Shown: positions 8,632-17,480, numbered from the stretch's first letter. The stretch is 64,000 nt of DNA from Cellulomonas xylanilytica (GCF_007989805.1 NZ_BJUB01000001.1:372001-436000); one strand, 5' to 3'. Translations and numbers: made by a program. The notes: a model not told the origin generated them from the letters alone.

Positions 8632-9195
8632 TCAGCGCTCCACGACCCGCAGGTCCCGCTCCCGCACGGGCGGCCCGGCGACGAACTCCTTCGCCGGCTG
8701 CAGCGGCGCGATGAGCACGACGTCCAGCGACGGCTTCATCTCCCCACCCAGTGCGCTCCACAGGTCGGTCAGCGACCGGTCCTCACCGGGCGGGAGGGCC
8801 ACCTGCAGGACGACCTGCTCGTCGGCGAGCCGCCCGGTCAGGTGCGCTGCGGGGATGCGGTCGAACCGCACGAGGTTCTCCAGCATCTGCCCGAGCAGGT
8901 GGTGCTCGTCCTCGGGCCGGCTGGTCCAGGCGGTCAGGAGGTACGAGAGCCGGAAGTACCGCGGGCCCGGGCGGTGGCCGGTGATCCGGCCGCGCTGGTC
9001 GCGCACCGGCTGGGCGGCGGCGTCGCGCCGCTCGACGTCCTCGCGGATGTCGTACATGAACACGTCGACCACGGGCCCGTTTCGACGGGAGGCCCACTCG
9101 GTCGTGGGGGCGTCGAACGCGATGTCGGCGCTCTGCCCACGCAGCACCTCCTCACGCAGCAGCGCGCTGAGGGCAGCGTCGACGTCGGAGATCAT
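8632..9195 (-). CDS. DUF4255 (Pvc16-like) tail terminator of eCIS
   Basis: 187 residues. The N-terminal ISDVDAALSALLREEVL opening, the VDVFMYDIREDVERRD segment and the RYFRLSYLLTAWT/EDEHHLLGQML segments are characteristic of DUF4255/Pvc16-N proteins. These cap the distal end of contractile injection tubes and help set their length. The start ATG at 9193-9195 precedes the conserved domain; the frame extends upstream but without family sequence. The gene is on the minus strand but separated from the sheath operon by the plus-strand ATPase-effector pair, so it must be transcribed from its own promoter in the 9196-9320 gap. Confidence 0.88.
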   Translation of the reverse strand: MISDVDAALSALLREEVLRGQSADIAFDAPTTEWASRRNGPVVDVFMYDIREDVERRDAAAQPVRDQRGRITGHRPGPRYFRLSYLLTAWTSRPEDEHHLLGQMLENLVRFDRIPAAHLTGRLADEQVVLQVALPPGEDRSLTDLWSALGGEMKPSLDVVLIAPLQPAKEFVAGPPVRERDLRVVER

Positions 9196-9285
9196 CGCCC
9201 CATCGTCCGCCGGGCGCCGCCCGGGGCGACACGCTGTGCGGGCGGCGGTGCCCGAAGGGGCAGCCAAGACCACCCGCGACGCCCG

Positions 9286-9314
9286 TTCACTCCTCCGGGG
9301 CACCGGCCTAGCCT
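9286..9314 (+). promoter_or_regulatory. promoter giving a probable leaderless mRNA for the peptidoglycan hydrolase
   Basis: TTCACT (9286-9291), a 17-bp spacer, then TAGCCT (9309-9314), which fits the actinobacterial TAnnnT -10 pattern. The GTG start codon at 9321 follows after only 6 nt and there is no ribosome site, so transcription would begin at or next to the start codon. Predicted from sequence only. Confidence 0.5.
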
Positions 9315-9320
9315 GGACGG

Positions 9321-10670
9321 GTGAGCGTTCTGGAGGCGCGGGAGATCTACAGGTTCGCCCGCCTCGCCGGGTTCGAGCCGGACGAGGCCGCGACCATGAC
9401 CGCGATCGCCCTGGCGGAGTCCGGCGGCGAGACCGGCGCGCACAACGCGGTCGGGGAGGACTCGCGCGGCCTGTGGCAGATCAACGTCGCGGCCCACCCG
9501 GACCTCCAGGGCGTCGACCTGTCGGACCCGCTGGCCAACGCCAAGGCCGCGTTCGACGTGTCGGGCGGAGGTGCGGACATCTCGCCCTGGACGGTCACGC
9601 ACGGCGGCGCGGGTGCGCGGTACCTGAGCTACCGCACGGAGGCCGAGGTGGCCGCCCAGCTGAACGGCGACCCCGTCGGCGGCTCCTGGGCGGGCACCGA
9701 CGGCTACGGGGACGCGACCCCTGCGGGCGGGTCCGGCGGCGGCGCGGCCGACGCAGCCGCGGGGGACTGGCAGCCCAGCGGTTCGCTGCAGGCGTTCCTG
9801 GACGCCGCGACCGCCCAGGCGGGGGACACCTACGTCTTCGGGGCGAACGTCGACGTCGACGACGCCGATCCCGAGACCTTCGACTGCTCCGGCCTCGTCA
9901 GCTGGGCCGCGGGACGGGTCGGCGTCGACCTGCCGCACGCCTCGTGGCGCCAGTACCTCGAGCTCAAGGAGCTCGGCCTCGTCGTCCCCGTCGAGGAGGC
10001 CATCGACACCCCCGGCGCGCTGCTGTTCAACTTCCCGTGGGAGCCGCAGCCCGGCGAGAGCAGCCGGCCCGGGAACGCGCACGTCGCGATCAGCATGGGC
10101 GACGGTCGCACGATCGAGGCGATGAACCCGAGCAAGGGCGTGCTGTTCGGTGAGGCCAGCGAGCGGCGGTTCCAGTTCGCGGCGGTCATCCCCGGCATCT
10201 CCGACGGCACCGGGACCGCGGCCCCGGTCGATCCCGGGCTCGACACCGACGGCGACGGCATCACCGACGTCCTGGAGGCCAAGCTCGGCCTCGACCTCTT
10301 CCTGGTCGACAGCGACGGGGACGGCATCTCCGACGGCTACGAGATGCTCGTGACCGGCACGGGCGCCGCGACGGGCGACTCGGACGGCGACTCCATCGGC
10401 GACTCCGTCGAGCTCGGTCTGGGCACCAACCCGCTCGCCGCGGACTCGGACGGCGACGGGACCCTCGACGGCGGCGCGGCCGGCGGGCTCGACAGCGACG
10501 GCGACACCCTCGACGACGGGCTCGAGACGGTCCTGGGATCCGACCCGTTCGGCACCGACTCCGACACCGACGGGTTCACCGACAAGGCGGAGTACGGCGC
10601 CGGCTACGACCTGGCCGACCCGCTGAGCAACCCGCTCAGCCCCGCCGCGGACGACATCGTCAGCAGCTGA
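9321..10670 (+). CDS. two-domain peptidoglycan hydrolase (lysozyme-like + NlpC/P60) with calcium-binding repeats
   Basis: 449 residues. Residues ~5-115 resemble the lysozyme-like/transglycosylase fold (AIALAESGGETGAHN...SRGLWQIN). Residues ~150-300 form an NlpC/P60 endopeptidase with catalytic Cys in FDCSGLVS (C189) and His in GNAHVAIS (H254). Residues ~305-440 carry thrombospondin-type-3-like acidic repeats (DxDGDG patterns) that normally bind calcium. No signal peptide is visible, so export may be non-classical or occur on lysis. It abuts the eCIS block; a role in letting particles cross or leave the cell wall is an inference from position. Its stop (10668-10670) touches the stop of the convergent regulator with no gap. 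Confidence 0.8.
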   Translation: MSVLEAREIYRFARLAGFEPDEAATMTAIALAESGGETGAHNAVGEDSRGLWQINVAAHPDLQGVDLSDPLANAKAAFDVSGGGADISPWTVTHGGAGARYLSYRTEAEVAAQLNGDPVGGSWAGTDGYGDATPAGGSGGGAADAAAGDWQPSGSLQAFLDAATAQAGDTYVFGANVDVDDADPETFDCSGLVSWAAGRVGVDLPHASWRQYLELKELGLVVPVEEAIDTPGALLFNFPWEPQPGESSRPGNAHVAISMGDGRTIEAMNPSKGVLFGEASERRFQFAAVIPGISDGTGTAAPVDPGLDTDGDGITDVLEAKLGLDLFLVDSDGDGISDGYEMLVTGTGAATGDSDGDSIGDSVELGLGTNPLAADSDGDGTLDGGAAGGLDSDGDTLDDGLETVLGSDPFGTDSDTDGFTDKAEYGAGYDLADPLSNPLSPAADDIVSS

Positions 10671-11393
10671 TCAGATCAGCCCCTGGCGCACCGCGTACGC
10701 GACCGCGTGCGACCGGTTGCGCAGGCCGAACCGCCGGGTGATGTCCTGGATGATCGTCTTGACGGTGCGCTCCGAGTAGCTCATCGCGCGGGCGATCTCC
10801 CGGGTGTCCGACCCGTCGCCCAGCATCCGCAGGACGTCGCGCTCGCGGTCCGTGAGCGTCGCCATCGCCAGCAGCCGCGGGGCGGTCGCGGTGGGGCCGG
10901 CGGCACCCTGCCGGGGCATGAGCGCCGCCAGGAGGTCCGGGGGGATGACCGCCTCGCCGGCCGCGACCGACCGCAGCAGGTGCCCGAGGCTGTCCGCGGT
11001 GACCTCGCGCCGGCGCAGCAGCCCGACGGCGCCGGCCTGGACGGCGAGCGCGACCGCCTCGGTGCTCACCTCGCCGAGCAGGACGACGACCCGCACCCCG
11101 GGGACGGCGCTCAGCTGGTGCAGCGCGGCGATGCCCTGGGGGGTGACGGCGTCGAGGACCACGAGGCCGATGTCCACGTGCCCGTCGGCGCCGGCGGCCT
11201 CCAGGTCGTGCAGCTCCCCGAGCATGGACCGCAGGCCGGCGCGCGTCAGGCAGTCGCCGCCCTGCACGCCGATGCGCAGCCGCACCCGGGGCTCGGGCTC
11301 GGTGAAAGCGGGGATCTCGGTCGTCGCCGGCCGTCGCAGTGTCGTCGTCGTCACCCGGACAGCGTGCCCAGCCGGACTCAACAGCCGCTCCAC
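10671..11393 (-). CDS. LuxR/NarL-type regulator with degenerate receiver domain
   Basis: Up to 240 residues. The C-terminal ~65 residues are a LuxR-type helix-turn-helix (LTDRERDVLRMLGDGSDTREIARAMSYSERTVKTII). Residues ~35-150 look like a receiver fold (LRIGVQGGDCLTRAGL...LVVLDAV), but the acidic pair is GGD-like and the usual Lys after the fifth strand is within RRRE, so phosphorylation is doubtful. No histidine kinase is adjacent. The start is uncertain: GTG at 11391-11393 is taken as the longest form and GTG at 11352-11354 gives 227 residues; neither has a ribosome site. It is divergent from the dynamin pair with GRACTCAAC repeats between them. Confidence 0.75.
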   Translation of the reverse strand: MERLLSPAGHAVRVTTTTLRRPATTEIPAFTEPEPRVRLRIGVQGGDCLTRAGLRSMLGELHDLEAAGADGHVDIGLVVLDAVTPQGIAALHQLSAVPGVRVVVLLGEVSTEAVALAVQAGAVGLLRRREVTADSLGHLLRSVAAGEAVIPPDLLAALMPRQGAAGPTATAPRLLAMATLTDRERDVLRMLGDGSDTREIARAMSYSERTVKTIIQDITRRFGLRNRSHAVAYAVRQGLI

Positions 11394-11404
11394 AAGAACT
11401 CAAC
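11374..11404 (+). promoter_or_regulatory. direct repeat GRACTCAAC, 22-bp period, in a divergent promoter
   Basis: GGACTCAAC at 11374-11382 and GAACTCAAC at 11396-11404 have the same orientation, with starts 22 bp apart or about two helical turns. They sit between the LuxR-type regulator and the dynamin-like operon, overlapping the putative start of the regulator. They could be an operator for the neighbouring regulator; there is no direct evidence. Confidence 0.35.
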
Positions 11405-11452
11405 GCGAGCGGTCGCCTTCCCGGGGGGTGGTGCGGCAGGGACAATGCGGAC

Positions 11453-13258
11453 ATGGGGGCGGACGTGGACCACGTGCTTGCGGCGATCGCCCGCGCCGCT
11501 GCGCGGCACGACCGCCCGGACCTGCTCGAGAGGGTCGAGCTCGCACGGGCCCGTCTGGCGGACCCCGCCTGCCGGGTCGTCGTCTGCGGGGAGTTCAAGA
11601 AGGGCAAGAGCTCGCTCGTCAACGCGCTGCTCGGCGCCCGGGTGTGCGCGACCGACGCGGACGTCGCCACCGCGATCCCCACGTACGTCCGGCACGGCGA
11701 GCGGCTCGAGGCGCACGTGCTGCAGGAGGAGAGCCCGGGATCTGCCCGCGGCTCGGCCGTGCCCGCCCCGGAGGTGGACACCGTCGCCACCGGGCACGGC
11801 GGACCGGCGGCGCGCGCGCTCGAGATCCGGCTGCCCCGCGAGCTCCTCGCGGGCGGGCTCGTGCTCGTCGACACCCCGGGGATCAGCGGGGGACTGGCCT
11901 CGTCGCACGCCGGCGTCGCGCTGCGCGCCCTCGCGGTCGCGGACGTGCTCGTGTTCGTGACCGACGCGAGCGCCGAGCTGGGAGCTGCGGAGATCGAGTT
12001 CCTCGCCCAGGCGGCCGCCCTCTGCCCGGTCGTGGTCGGCGCCGTCACCCGCATCGACCTGTACCCGCAGTGGCGCCGCATCCTCGCGGCCGACACGGAG
12101 CACCTGACCGCCGCCGGTCTGGACGTCGACCTGCTGCCGCTGTCCGCGCCGCTGCGCCACCACGGCCTGCGCGACCGCGACCGGGAGCTGCTGCTCGAGT
12201 CGGGGTACCCGCAGCTGACCGCCCGGCTCGTCGCCGAGCACGAGCGCGTCTCGGGGTCCGGAGGTGCAGCGGCCGCGGCCGTCGGGGCCGGTGTCGTCGG
12301 CCAGCTGGTCGCCGAGGTGACGGCACAGCGCCGCGCCCTGGATGCCGACGCGGCGTCGCAGGAGCAGCGGCAGGCGTGGGCGCGAGCGCGGGAGCAGGCC
12401 GCAGACCTGCGCAGCGCCGGCTCGCGCTGGCAGCAGGTGCTGTTCGACCGGATGGCCGACGTGGGTGCGGAGGTCGAGCTGGACCTGACGGTGCGCATCC
12501 GGTCGCTGCGACGCGAGGCCGCCGAGCGGGTGGCCCAGATGCCCCCGGCGCGACTGGCCGCGGACCTCGGCCCCTGGCTGCAGCAGCGGACCACGGAGCT
12601 GCTGCTCGACCACCAGAGCGTCGTCCGCGCCCAGGCCGACCAGGTGGCGGACGCCGTGGCGGAGCAGTTCGGGTCCGCGGCCCGTGACCTGCGTCGAGGG
12701 CTGGACCTCGGGACGGACGAGTCCGGTCCGGTCCGGGACGTCGCGTTCGCCCCCGCGGGCGCCCAGTCCGTCTCGCGCCTGGACATGGGTCTCGTCGCAC
12801 TGCGCGGCGGCTCGGCCGGCGCGATGATCACGCACGCGGCGGGCCTCGTGCTGGGCCTCGCCTTCCCGGTGGTCCTGCCCGCCGCCCTCGTCCTGTCCAC
12901 CGTCCTGGCCGGCAAGTCCTGGCAGAGCGCCCAGAAGGCGCAGCTGCGCGCGCTGCGGGCGGACACCGACCGGGCCGTCGCGGCCTACCTCGAGGAGGTC
13001 GACATCGCGGCCCGCAAGGACACCCGCGACGCGGTCCGGCGTCTTCAGCGCCGCCTGCGCGAGACCTTCAGCGCCCGCGCGGCCGAGTTGTTCACCACCG
13101 CCAACCGGTCCGTCGAGTCCCTGTCGACGTCCCTGACCGGGGACGACGAGGCGCGTGCCGTCCGCCGCGCCGAGCTGGACGCCGAGCTGGACGCGCTGCG
13201 CAGCCTGCAGCGGGAGGTGGGTGCCGTGCTCGCAGCCCGGCTCCCGGTCGCGGCATGA
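11453..13258 (+). CDS. dynamin-family GTPase with hydrophobic hairpin
   Basis: 601 residues. The G domain shows the P-loop GEFKKGKSS (46-54), a switch T in TAIPTY, and DTPGI (G3). A VTRID segment stands where NKxD (G4) is expected, so nucleotide specificity may differ. The middle is helical. A long hydrophobic segment (~residues 450-485, GAMITHAAGLVLGLAFPVVLP) could insert into the membrane, as in bacterial dynamin-like proteins. The ATG at 11453 has GACAAT 6 nt upstream and no strong ribosome site, consistent with a leaderless start. The next gene overlaps its stop by ATGA, so the two GTPases are made together and may hetero-oligomerise, as other tandem bacterial dynamins do. The physiological role is unknown. 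Confidence 0.85.
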   Translation: MGADVDHVLAAIARAAARHDRPDLLERVELARARLADPACRVVVCGEFKKGKSSLVNALLGARVCATDADVATAIPTYVRHGERLEAHVLQEESPGSARGSAVPAPEVDTVATGHGGPAARALEIRLPRELLAGGLVLVDTPGISGGLASSHAGVALRALAVADVLVFVTDASAELGAAEIEFLAQAAALCPVVVGAVTRIDLYPQWRRILAADTEHLTAAGLDVDLLPLSAPLRHHGLRDRDRELLLESGYPQLTARLVAEHERVSGSGGAAAAAVGAGVVGQLVAEVTAQRRALDADAASQEQRQAWARAREQAADLRSAGSRWQQVLFDRMADVGAEVELDLTVRIRSLRREAAERVAQMPPARLAADLGPWLQQRTTELLLDHQSVVRAQADQVADAVAEQFGSAARDLRRGLDLGTDESGPVRDVAFAPAGAQSVSRLDMGLVALRGGSAGAMITHAAGLVLGLAFPVVLPAALVLSTVLAGKSWQSAQKAQLRALRADTDRAVAAYLEEVDIAARKDTRDAVRRLQRRLRETFSARAAELFTTANRSVESLSTSLTGDDEARAVRRAELDAELDALRSLQREVGAVLAARLPVAA

Positions 13259-14721
13259 GCAGCGCCACGTCGCGGGCCGTCCGCGCGCTGCTCACGGACG
13301 CGGTCGAGGCCTACCGCGGCCTGCCGGAGGAAGCGGGTCTCCAGGACGTGCTCGACCGCTGGGACGACCCGCTGCGCGTCGCGTTCGCCGGGCGGGTCAA
13401 GGCCGGGAAGTCGACCCTGCTCAACGCGCTCGTCGGCGAGCGGTTGGCCGCCACCGACGCGACCGAGTGCACCCGGATCGTCACCAGCTACGTCAACGGG
13501 CCGGCCACGCGCGCATGGGCCTACCCGTTCGGCGGCGAGCCCGTGCAGGTGCCGTTCCTCCGGGCCGGAGGGCAGACGCGGATCGAGCTGGGCGCGATGG
13601 AGGCGGACGGGATCGCGCAGCTCGTCGTCGAGACGCCGAACCGGCGGCTGGAGCGGCTGACGCTGATCGACACGCCGGGCATCGGGTCGGCCCGGCGAGA
13701 GGTCTCGGCGCGGACCGACGCGTTCCTGCTGGACGACGGCTCGGGCGCGGACGCGGTGCTGTACCTCATGCGCCACCTGCACACCGCCGACGTGGGCTTC
13801 CTGCAGTCGATGAGCGACGAGCACGACGCAGGGGTGTCGCCGGTCAACGCCGTCGGTGTCCTGTCGCGTGCGGACGAGATCGCCGGCGGGCGCGAGGACT
13901 CCCTCGAGGTGGCCGCCCGGATCGCGCAGACCTACTCGGCCGACCCGCGGGTGCGCTCGCTGGTGCAAACCGTCGTGTCCGTCTCGGGGCTCCTCGCGCT
14001 GGCGTCGACGGGGCTGCAGGAGCGCCAGCACGCCGCCGTCGTCGCCCTGGCGGACGCCCCGACGTCGCTGCTCCTGTCCGCCGACAGGCTCCTCGACGCC
14101 CTGCCGGACCGAGGGCCGTCCCGCGAGGTGCGCGCCGAGCTGCTCGAGGTGCTCGGCCTGTTCGGCGTGCGCCTGTGCGTCAGCCTGGTCCGGCTCGGGT
14201 CCGCCGGCGACGCGGCCACGCTCGCGGCGGCCCTGCGCCGGCTCAGCGGGCTGGACGACGTCCGCGCGCTCCTGCTCGAACGGTTCGTCGCGCGGGCCGG
14301 CGTGCTGAAGATGCGCCGCGCGGTCCGGACGGTCGAGGCTGCCCTGGCGGCGCGGCCCGTCCCGACGGCGGGTGCGCTGCGCCGACGCGTCGAGGAGGTG
14401 CTCGCCGCCGCCCACGAGCTGGTCGAGCTGCGCCTCCTGGACGACCTGCGTACCGGCGAGCTCGAGCTCGGTGACGACGCGGCCGCGCTCGACGCGGAGC
14501 GGCTGCTGGGGGTGGACGGCGACGCGCCGCACGAACGGCTGGGCCTGGACGAGGCCGTGCCCGACGAGGACGTCCGGGCGGCCGCCATCGAGGCGTTGCG
14601 GCGCTGGCACCGCCGGGCGGCGAGCCCGCTGGCGACGCCCGACCTGCGCCGCACGGCCGAGCTGGTCGCGCGCAGCTGCGAGGGGATCGTCGCGGGGCTG
14701 CCCGCGACCACCCTTCCCTGA
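13255..14721 (+). CDS. second dynamin-family GTPase
   Basis: 488 residues, starting at an ATG that overlaps the previous stop (ATGA). P-loop GRVKAGKST (46-54), switch T in ECTRIVT, DTPGIGS for G3 and a SRADE segment at the G4 position are visible. The rest is helical with no obvious transmembrane segment, unlike its partner. Paired genes of unequal length, one with a hydrophobic hairpin and one without, fit a hetero-oligomeric membrane-remodelling pair. Possible roles include envelope stress, phage defence or membrane repair; the sequence does not choose between them. Confidence 0.82.
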   Translation: MSSATSRAVRALLTDAVEAYRGLPEEAGLQDVLDRWDDPLRVAFAGRVKAGKSTLLNALVGERLAATDATECTRIVTSYVNGPATRAWAYPFGGEPVQVPFLRAGGQTRIELGAMEADGIAQLVVETPNRRLERLTLIDTPGIGSARREVSARTDAFLLDDGSGADAVLYLMRHLHTADVGFLQSMSDEHDAGVSPVNAVGVLSRADEIAGGREDSLEVAARIAQTYSADPRVRSLVQTVVSVSGLLALASTGLQERQHAAVVALADAPTSLLLSADRLLDALPDRGPSREVRAELLEVLGLFGVRLCVSLVRLGSAGDAATLAAALRRLSGLDDVRALLLERFVARAGVLKMRRAVRTVEAALAARPVPTAGALRRRVEEVLAAAHELVELRLLDDLRTGELELGDDAAALDAERLLGVDGDAPHERLGLDEAVPDEDVRAAAIEALRRWHRRAASPLATPDLRRTAELVARSCEGIVAGLPATTLP

Positions 14722-14798
14722 ACGCCTGGCGGGGTGTGCACTGGGGGAGGGGTCGCGCGGGCGGGGGTCCGGCGTGCCTCCGGGGGGAGGCGATCGGG

Positions 14799-17480
14799 GT
14801 GCGCGGACTGTCCCGCGGTCGCCGGCCCAGCGCGGCCGCGGTCGTCAGCGCGGTGGCCGTGGCGGTACCCGTGGTGCTCGTCGGGACGGCCGGTCAGGGC
14901 AACCCCGTCGCGGAGCTGCTCCAGGAGACGGGCACCGTGTGGATCGCCTCGCCGGACCAGGGTCTGCTCAGCCTCATCGACGGCTCCTCGCAGGAGCTCG
15001 CCGCATCGGTGCGGGTGACGATCCCCGCCGGTCCGCTCGACGTCACGCAGGCGGGGCCGTCCGCGTACGTCACCGACGTCGCCGCCGGGACCGTCACGCG
15101 CCTCGACGGTGCGACGTACGCGCCGTCCTCCCCGTTCCTGCTGGGCACCCCCGGCGGCGGCACATCGGTCCTGACCGGGGGTGACGCCCTCTTCGTCGTC
15201 GACGCGGCGGAGCGCACGGCGACGCAGCTGGACCCGACGACGCTGCGGACCGGCGAGACGGTGTCGCTCGCGGCGGAGCCAGGAGCGGGACAGACGGTGG
15301 TCGACGACGACGGGCGGCTGTGGGCGGTCGACGCGGGCGGGGGCGGGCTCACCTGGGTCGACGGCACCCGCCAGGGGGTGATCCGGGACGTCGACCCACA
15401 GAGCGTCGTCGTCCTCGTGCAGGGCCGGCCGGCCGTGGTCGACGTTGCGAACCGCCGGGTCGCCCGGGTCGACCGCGGTGGTGTCCAGGCATGGGGCTGC
15501 CTCGACGTGCGGCCGGAGGACCAGGTCCGCGTGCTCGGCTCGCACACCCGCCCTGAGGTCTACGCGGCCGTCCCGAGCACCGGGACCGTGGTCGTGGCGG
15601 CCGTGGACCGTGACGACTGCTCCGGGGTGGTCCCCGTCGCAGAGCCGGGCACGAACGACTTCGGCGCGCTCGCGCAGAGCGGTGCCTACCTGTTCGTGCC
15701 GAACCGCACGGACGGCACGACCACCGTCGTCGACACCCGGACGGGCACGAGGGTGGTCGCCTTCCCGCTGACGCCGCCGGGCAACGACGTCCAGCTGGTG
15801 GCCAAGGACGGGCTGGTGTTCTACAACGACCTGGACTCGCACGTCAGCGGCGTGCTGACGTTCGCCGACGGGTCCTGGGTCCAGGGCCCGTCGATCGACA
15901 AGTACGACCCCACCACCGGGCAGCCGGTGACGGTGGAGACGCCGACCGGCCCGAGCGATGGTTCAGTCGCGGGCACGCCCCCGGCGTCCGGCCTACCTGC
16001 GGCGCCGGACGCCGTGACCCAGACGCCCGACGGGTCGGCCCCGCCGACGCCCGCCCCGGAGCCGACGGACCCCACCCCCGACACCACGCAGCCCCCGATC
16101 GGTCCGCCACCCACACCGAGCGGAGCACCTTCCGCGCCGACGGCGGCCGTGCCCTCCAGGCCGGGCTCCGGTGCCGCCACGGGACCGCCACCGGCCCCGG
16201 ACGTGCTGGCCGTGGGCACCCTCACGGCGACGCCGGCGACCATCGGTGCCGACGGGACGACGACGCTGACCGCACCCGTCGCGAACACCGAGGGTGCGCA
16301 CTGGGCGGTGACCGTGCGCGCGCAGGACTGCGACTTCGCGCAGACGACGCCCATGGCGGCGGTGCCACAGGGGGAGGTCTTCACCACCTCCCTGGGGCCG
16401 CTGTCCAGCGAGTGTCTCGGCGTCCACGCCGTGGAGATGGTGCTGGTAGGGCCGACCGGGACAGCGGCGGCCAGCACGACCCTGGAGCTCGTCGCCGACC
16501 CGGCCAGCACGCCGGCCGTCTCTGGACTTGCCTGCGCGCCTGTCACCCCGGCACCCGAGGAGGCGATCACCTGCACGGCCGACGAGACGGTGGTCGGCCG
16601 TCGCGCCACCTGGACCTGGTCGGTCGCGGACTCGGTCAGTGGCGAGACCGTGCTGAGCCCGAGCGTCCGCTCCGCCGGCGAACCGTTCGTCGTCACCGTC
16701 CCGCACCCCTCGCGCTACACGGTGACGCTGAGTGTCCGGTACAAGGGGTCGGTCGACGAGGCCACCGCCGAGATCAGCACGACGACGACGGTGCCCGACG
16801 TGACGGGCATGTCGGTCGACCAGGCGACGGAAACCCTGGCGAGCGCCGGTCTCGGGGCGAGCGCGTCGACCGAGGCGAGCAACGCCGTCGCCGCTGGGAC
16901 CGTCCTGCGCAGCGAGCCCGGTGGCGGGTCGGTCGTCGTCTTCGGCGACGCCGTGGGGGTCGTCGTCTCGGGCGGGTCGAACCCGCCCGTGAACCTGTAC
17001 GACCGCGCGTGGGGTGCCACCTGGGCGAGCGGTGCCGGTGCGCTGGCGTTCCCCGGGACCGACGGTGACCCGCGTGGCGGCGCGATCCTGTACGGATGGG
17101 CTGTCCTCGAGGACGGGAGCGCGCCCCCCGTGCTGTCGATGCACCCCGAGTGGGTGACCGGCGGGTGGATCGAGGGCACGTACACGCTCGACGCACCGGT
17201 CCTCGCCGGCGACCGGTTCCGGGCGACGGTGGGCTTCGTCGCTGTGACCGGAGCCACCTCGGCGGGCGTCGTGACCTTCCGCGTGATCGCCGTCATGCCG
17301 AATGACGACAGGGTCGAGGTCCACGCGGTCGCAGACACGGGCGCCGACGGCGTGCTCCGGGCGATCGACGTGGACCTCTCGCGCGTCGCGGGGGCGCGCA
17401 GGATCGTGCTCCGGGTCGAGGCAGGAGAGACCGCCGCGCAGGACTGGGCCGCGTGGATCTCGCCGACGATCTCCCCGTGA
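14799..17480 (+). CDS. secreted propeller protein with Ig-like regions and a PASTA domain
   Basis: 893 residues. The GTG at 14799 is chosen because GGGGGAGG ends 8 nt upstream; an earlier GTG at 14736 lacks this. An Arg-rich start and a hydrophobic segment (~12-32) anchor or export the protein. Residues ~45-385 are beta-propeller-like blades (TVWIASPDQGLLSLIDG, TQLDPTTL, VAKDGLVFYNDLDS). A Pro/Thr-rich linker (~396-467) and two Ig-like segments follow, then a PASTA domain (~664-727, VPDVTGMSVDQATETLASAGL) and a C-terminal beta domain. PASTA domains usually bind peptidoglycan or muropeptides, here with no kinase attached. The first half is clearly paralogous to the convergent gene at 17506-19980. 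The exact role is unknown; a wall-associated sensor or scaffold is plausible. Confidence 0.78.
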   Translation: MRGLSRGRRPSAAAVVSAVAVAVPVVLVGTAGQGNPVAELLQETGTVWIASPDQGLLSLIDGSSQELAASVRVTIPAGPLDVTQAGPSAYVTDVAAGTVTRLDGATYAPSSPFLLGTPGGGTSVLTGGDALFVVDAAERTATQLDPTTLRTGETVSLAAEPGAGQTVVDDDGRLWAVDAGGGGLTWVDGTRQGVIRDVDPQSVVVLVQGRPAVVDVANRRVARVDRGGVQAWGCLDVRPEDQVRVLGSHTRPEVYAAVPSTGTVVVAAVDRDDCSGVVPVAEPGTNDFGALAQSGAYLFVPNRTDGTTTVVDTRTGTRVVAFPLTPPGNDVQLVAKDGLVFYNDLDSHVSGVLTFADGSWVQGPSIDKYDPTTGQPVTVETPTGPSDGSVAGTPPASGLPAAPDAVTQTPDGSAPPTPAPEPTDPTPDTTQPPIGPPPTPSGAPSAPTAAVPSRPGSGAATGPPPAPDVLAVGTLTATPATIGADGTTTLTAPVANTEGAHWAVTVRAQDCDFAQTTPMAAVPQGEVFTTSLGPLSSECLGVHAVEMVLVGPTGTAAASTTLELVADPASTPAVSGLACAPVTPAPEEAITCTADETVVGRRATWTWSVADSVSGETVLSPSVRSAGEPFVVTVPHPSRYTVTLSVRYKGSVDEATAEISTTTTVPDVTGMSVDQATETLASAGLGASASTEASNAVAAGTVLRSEPGGGSVVVFGDAVGVVVSGGSNPPVNLYDRAWGATWASGAGALAFPGTDGDPRGGAILYGWAVLEDGSAPPVLSMHPEWVTGGWIEGTYTLDAPVLAGDRFRATVGFVAVTGATSAGVVTFRVIAVMPNDDRVEVHAVADTGADGVLRAIDVDLSRVAGARRIVLRVEAGETAAQDWAAWISPTISP

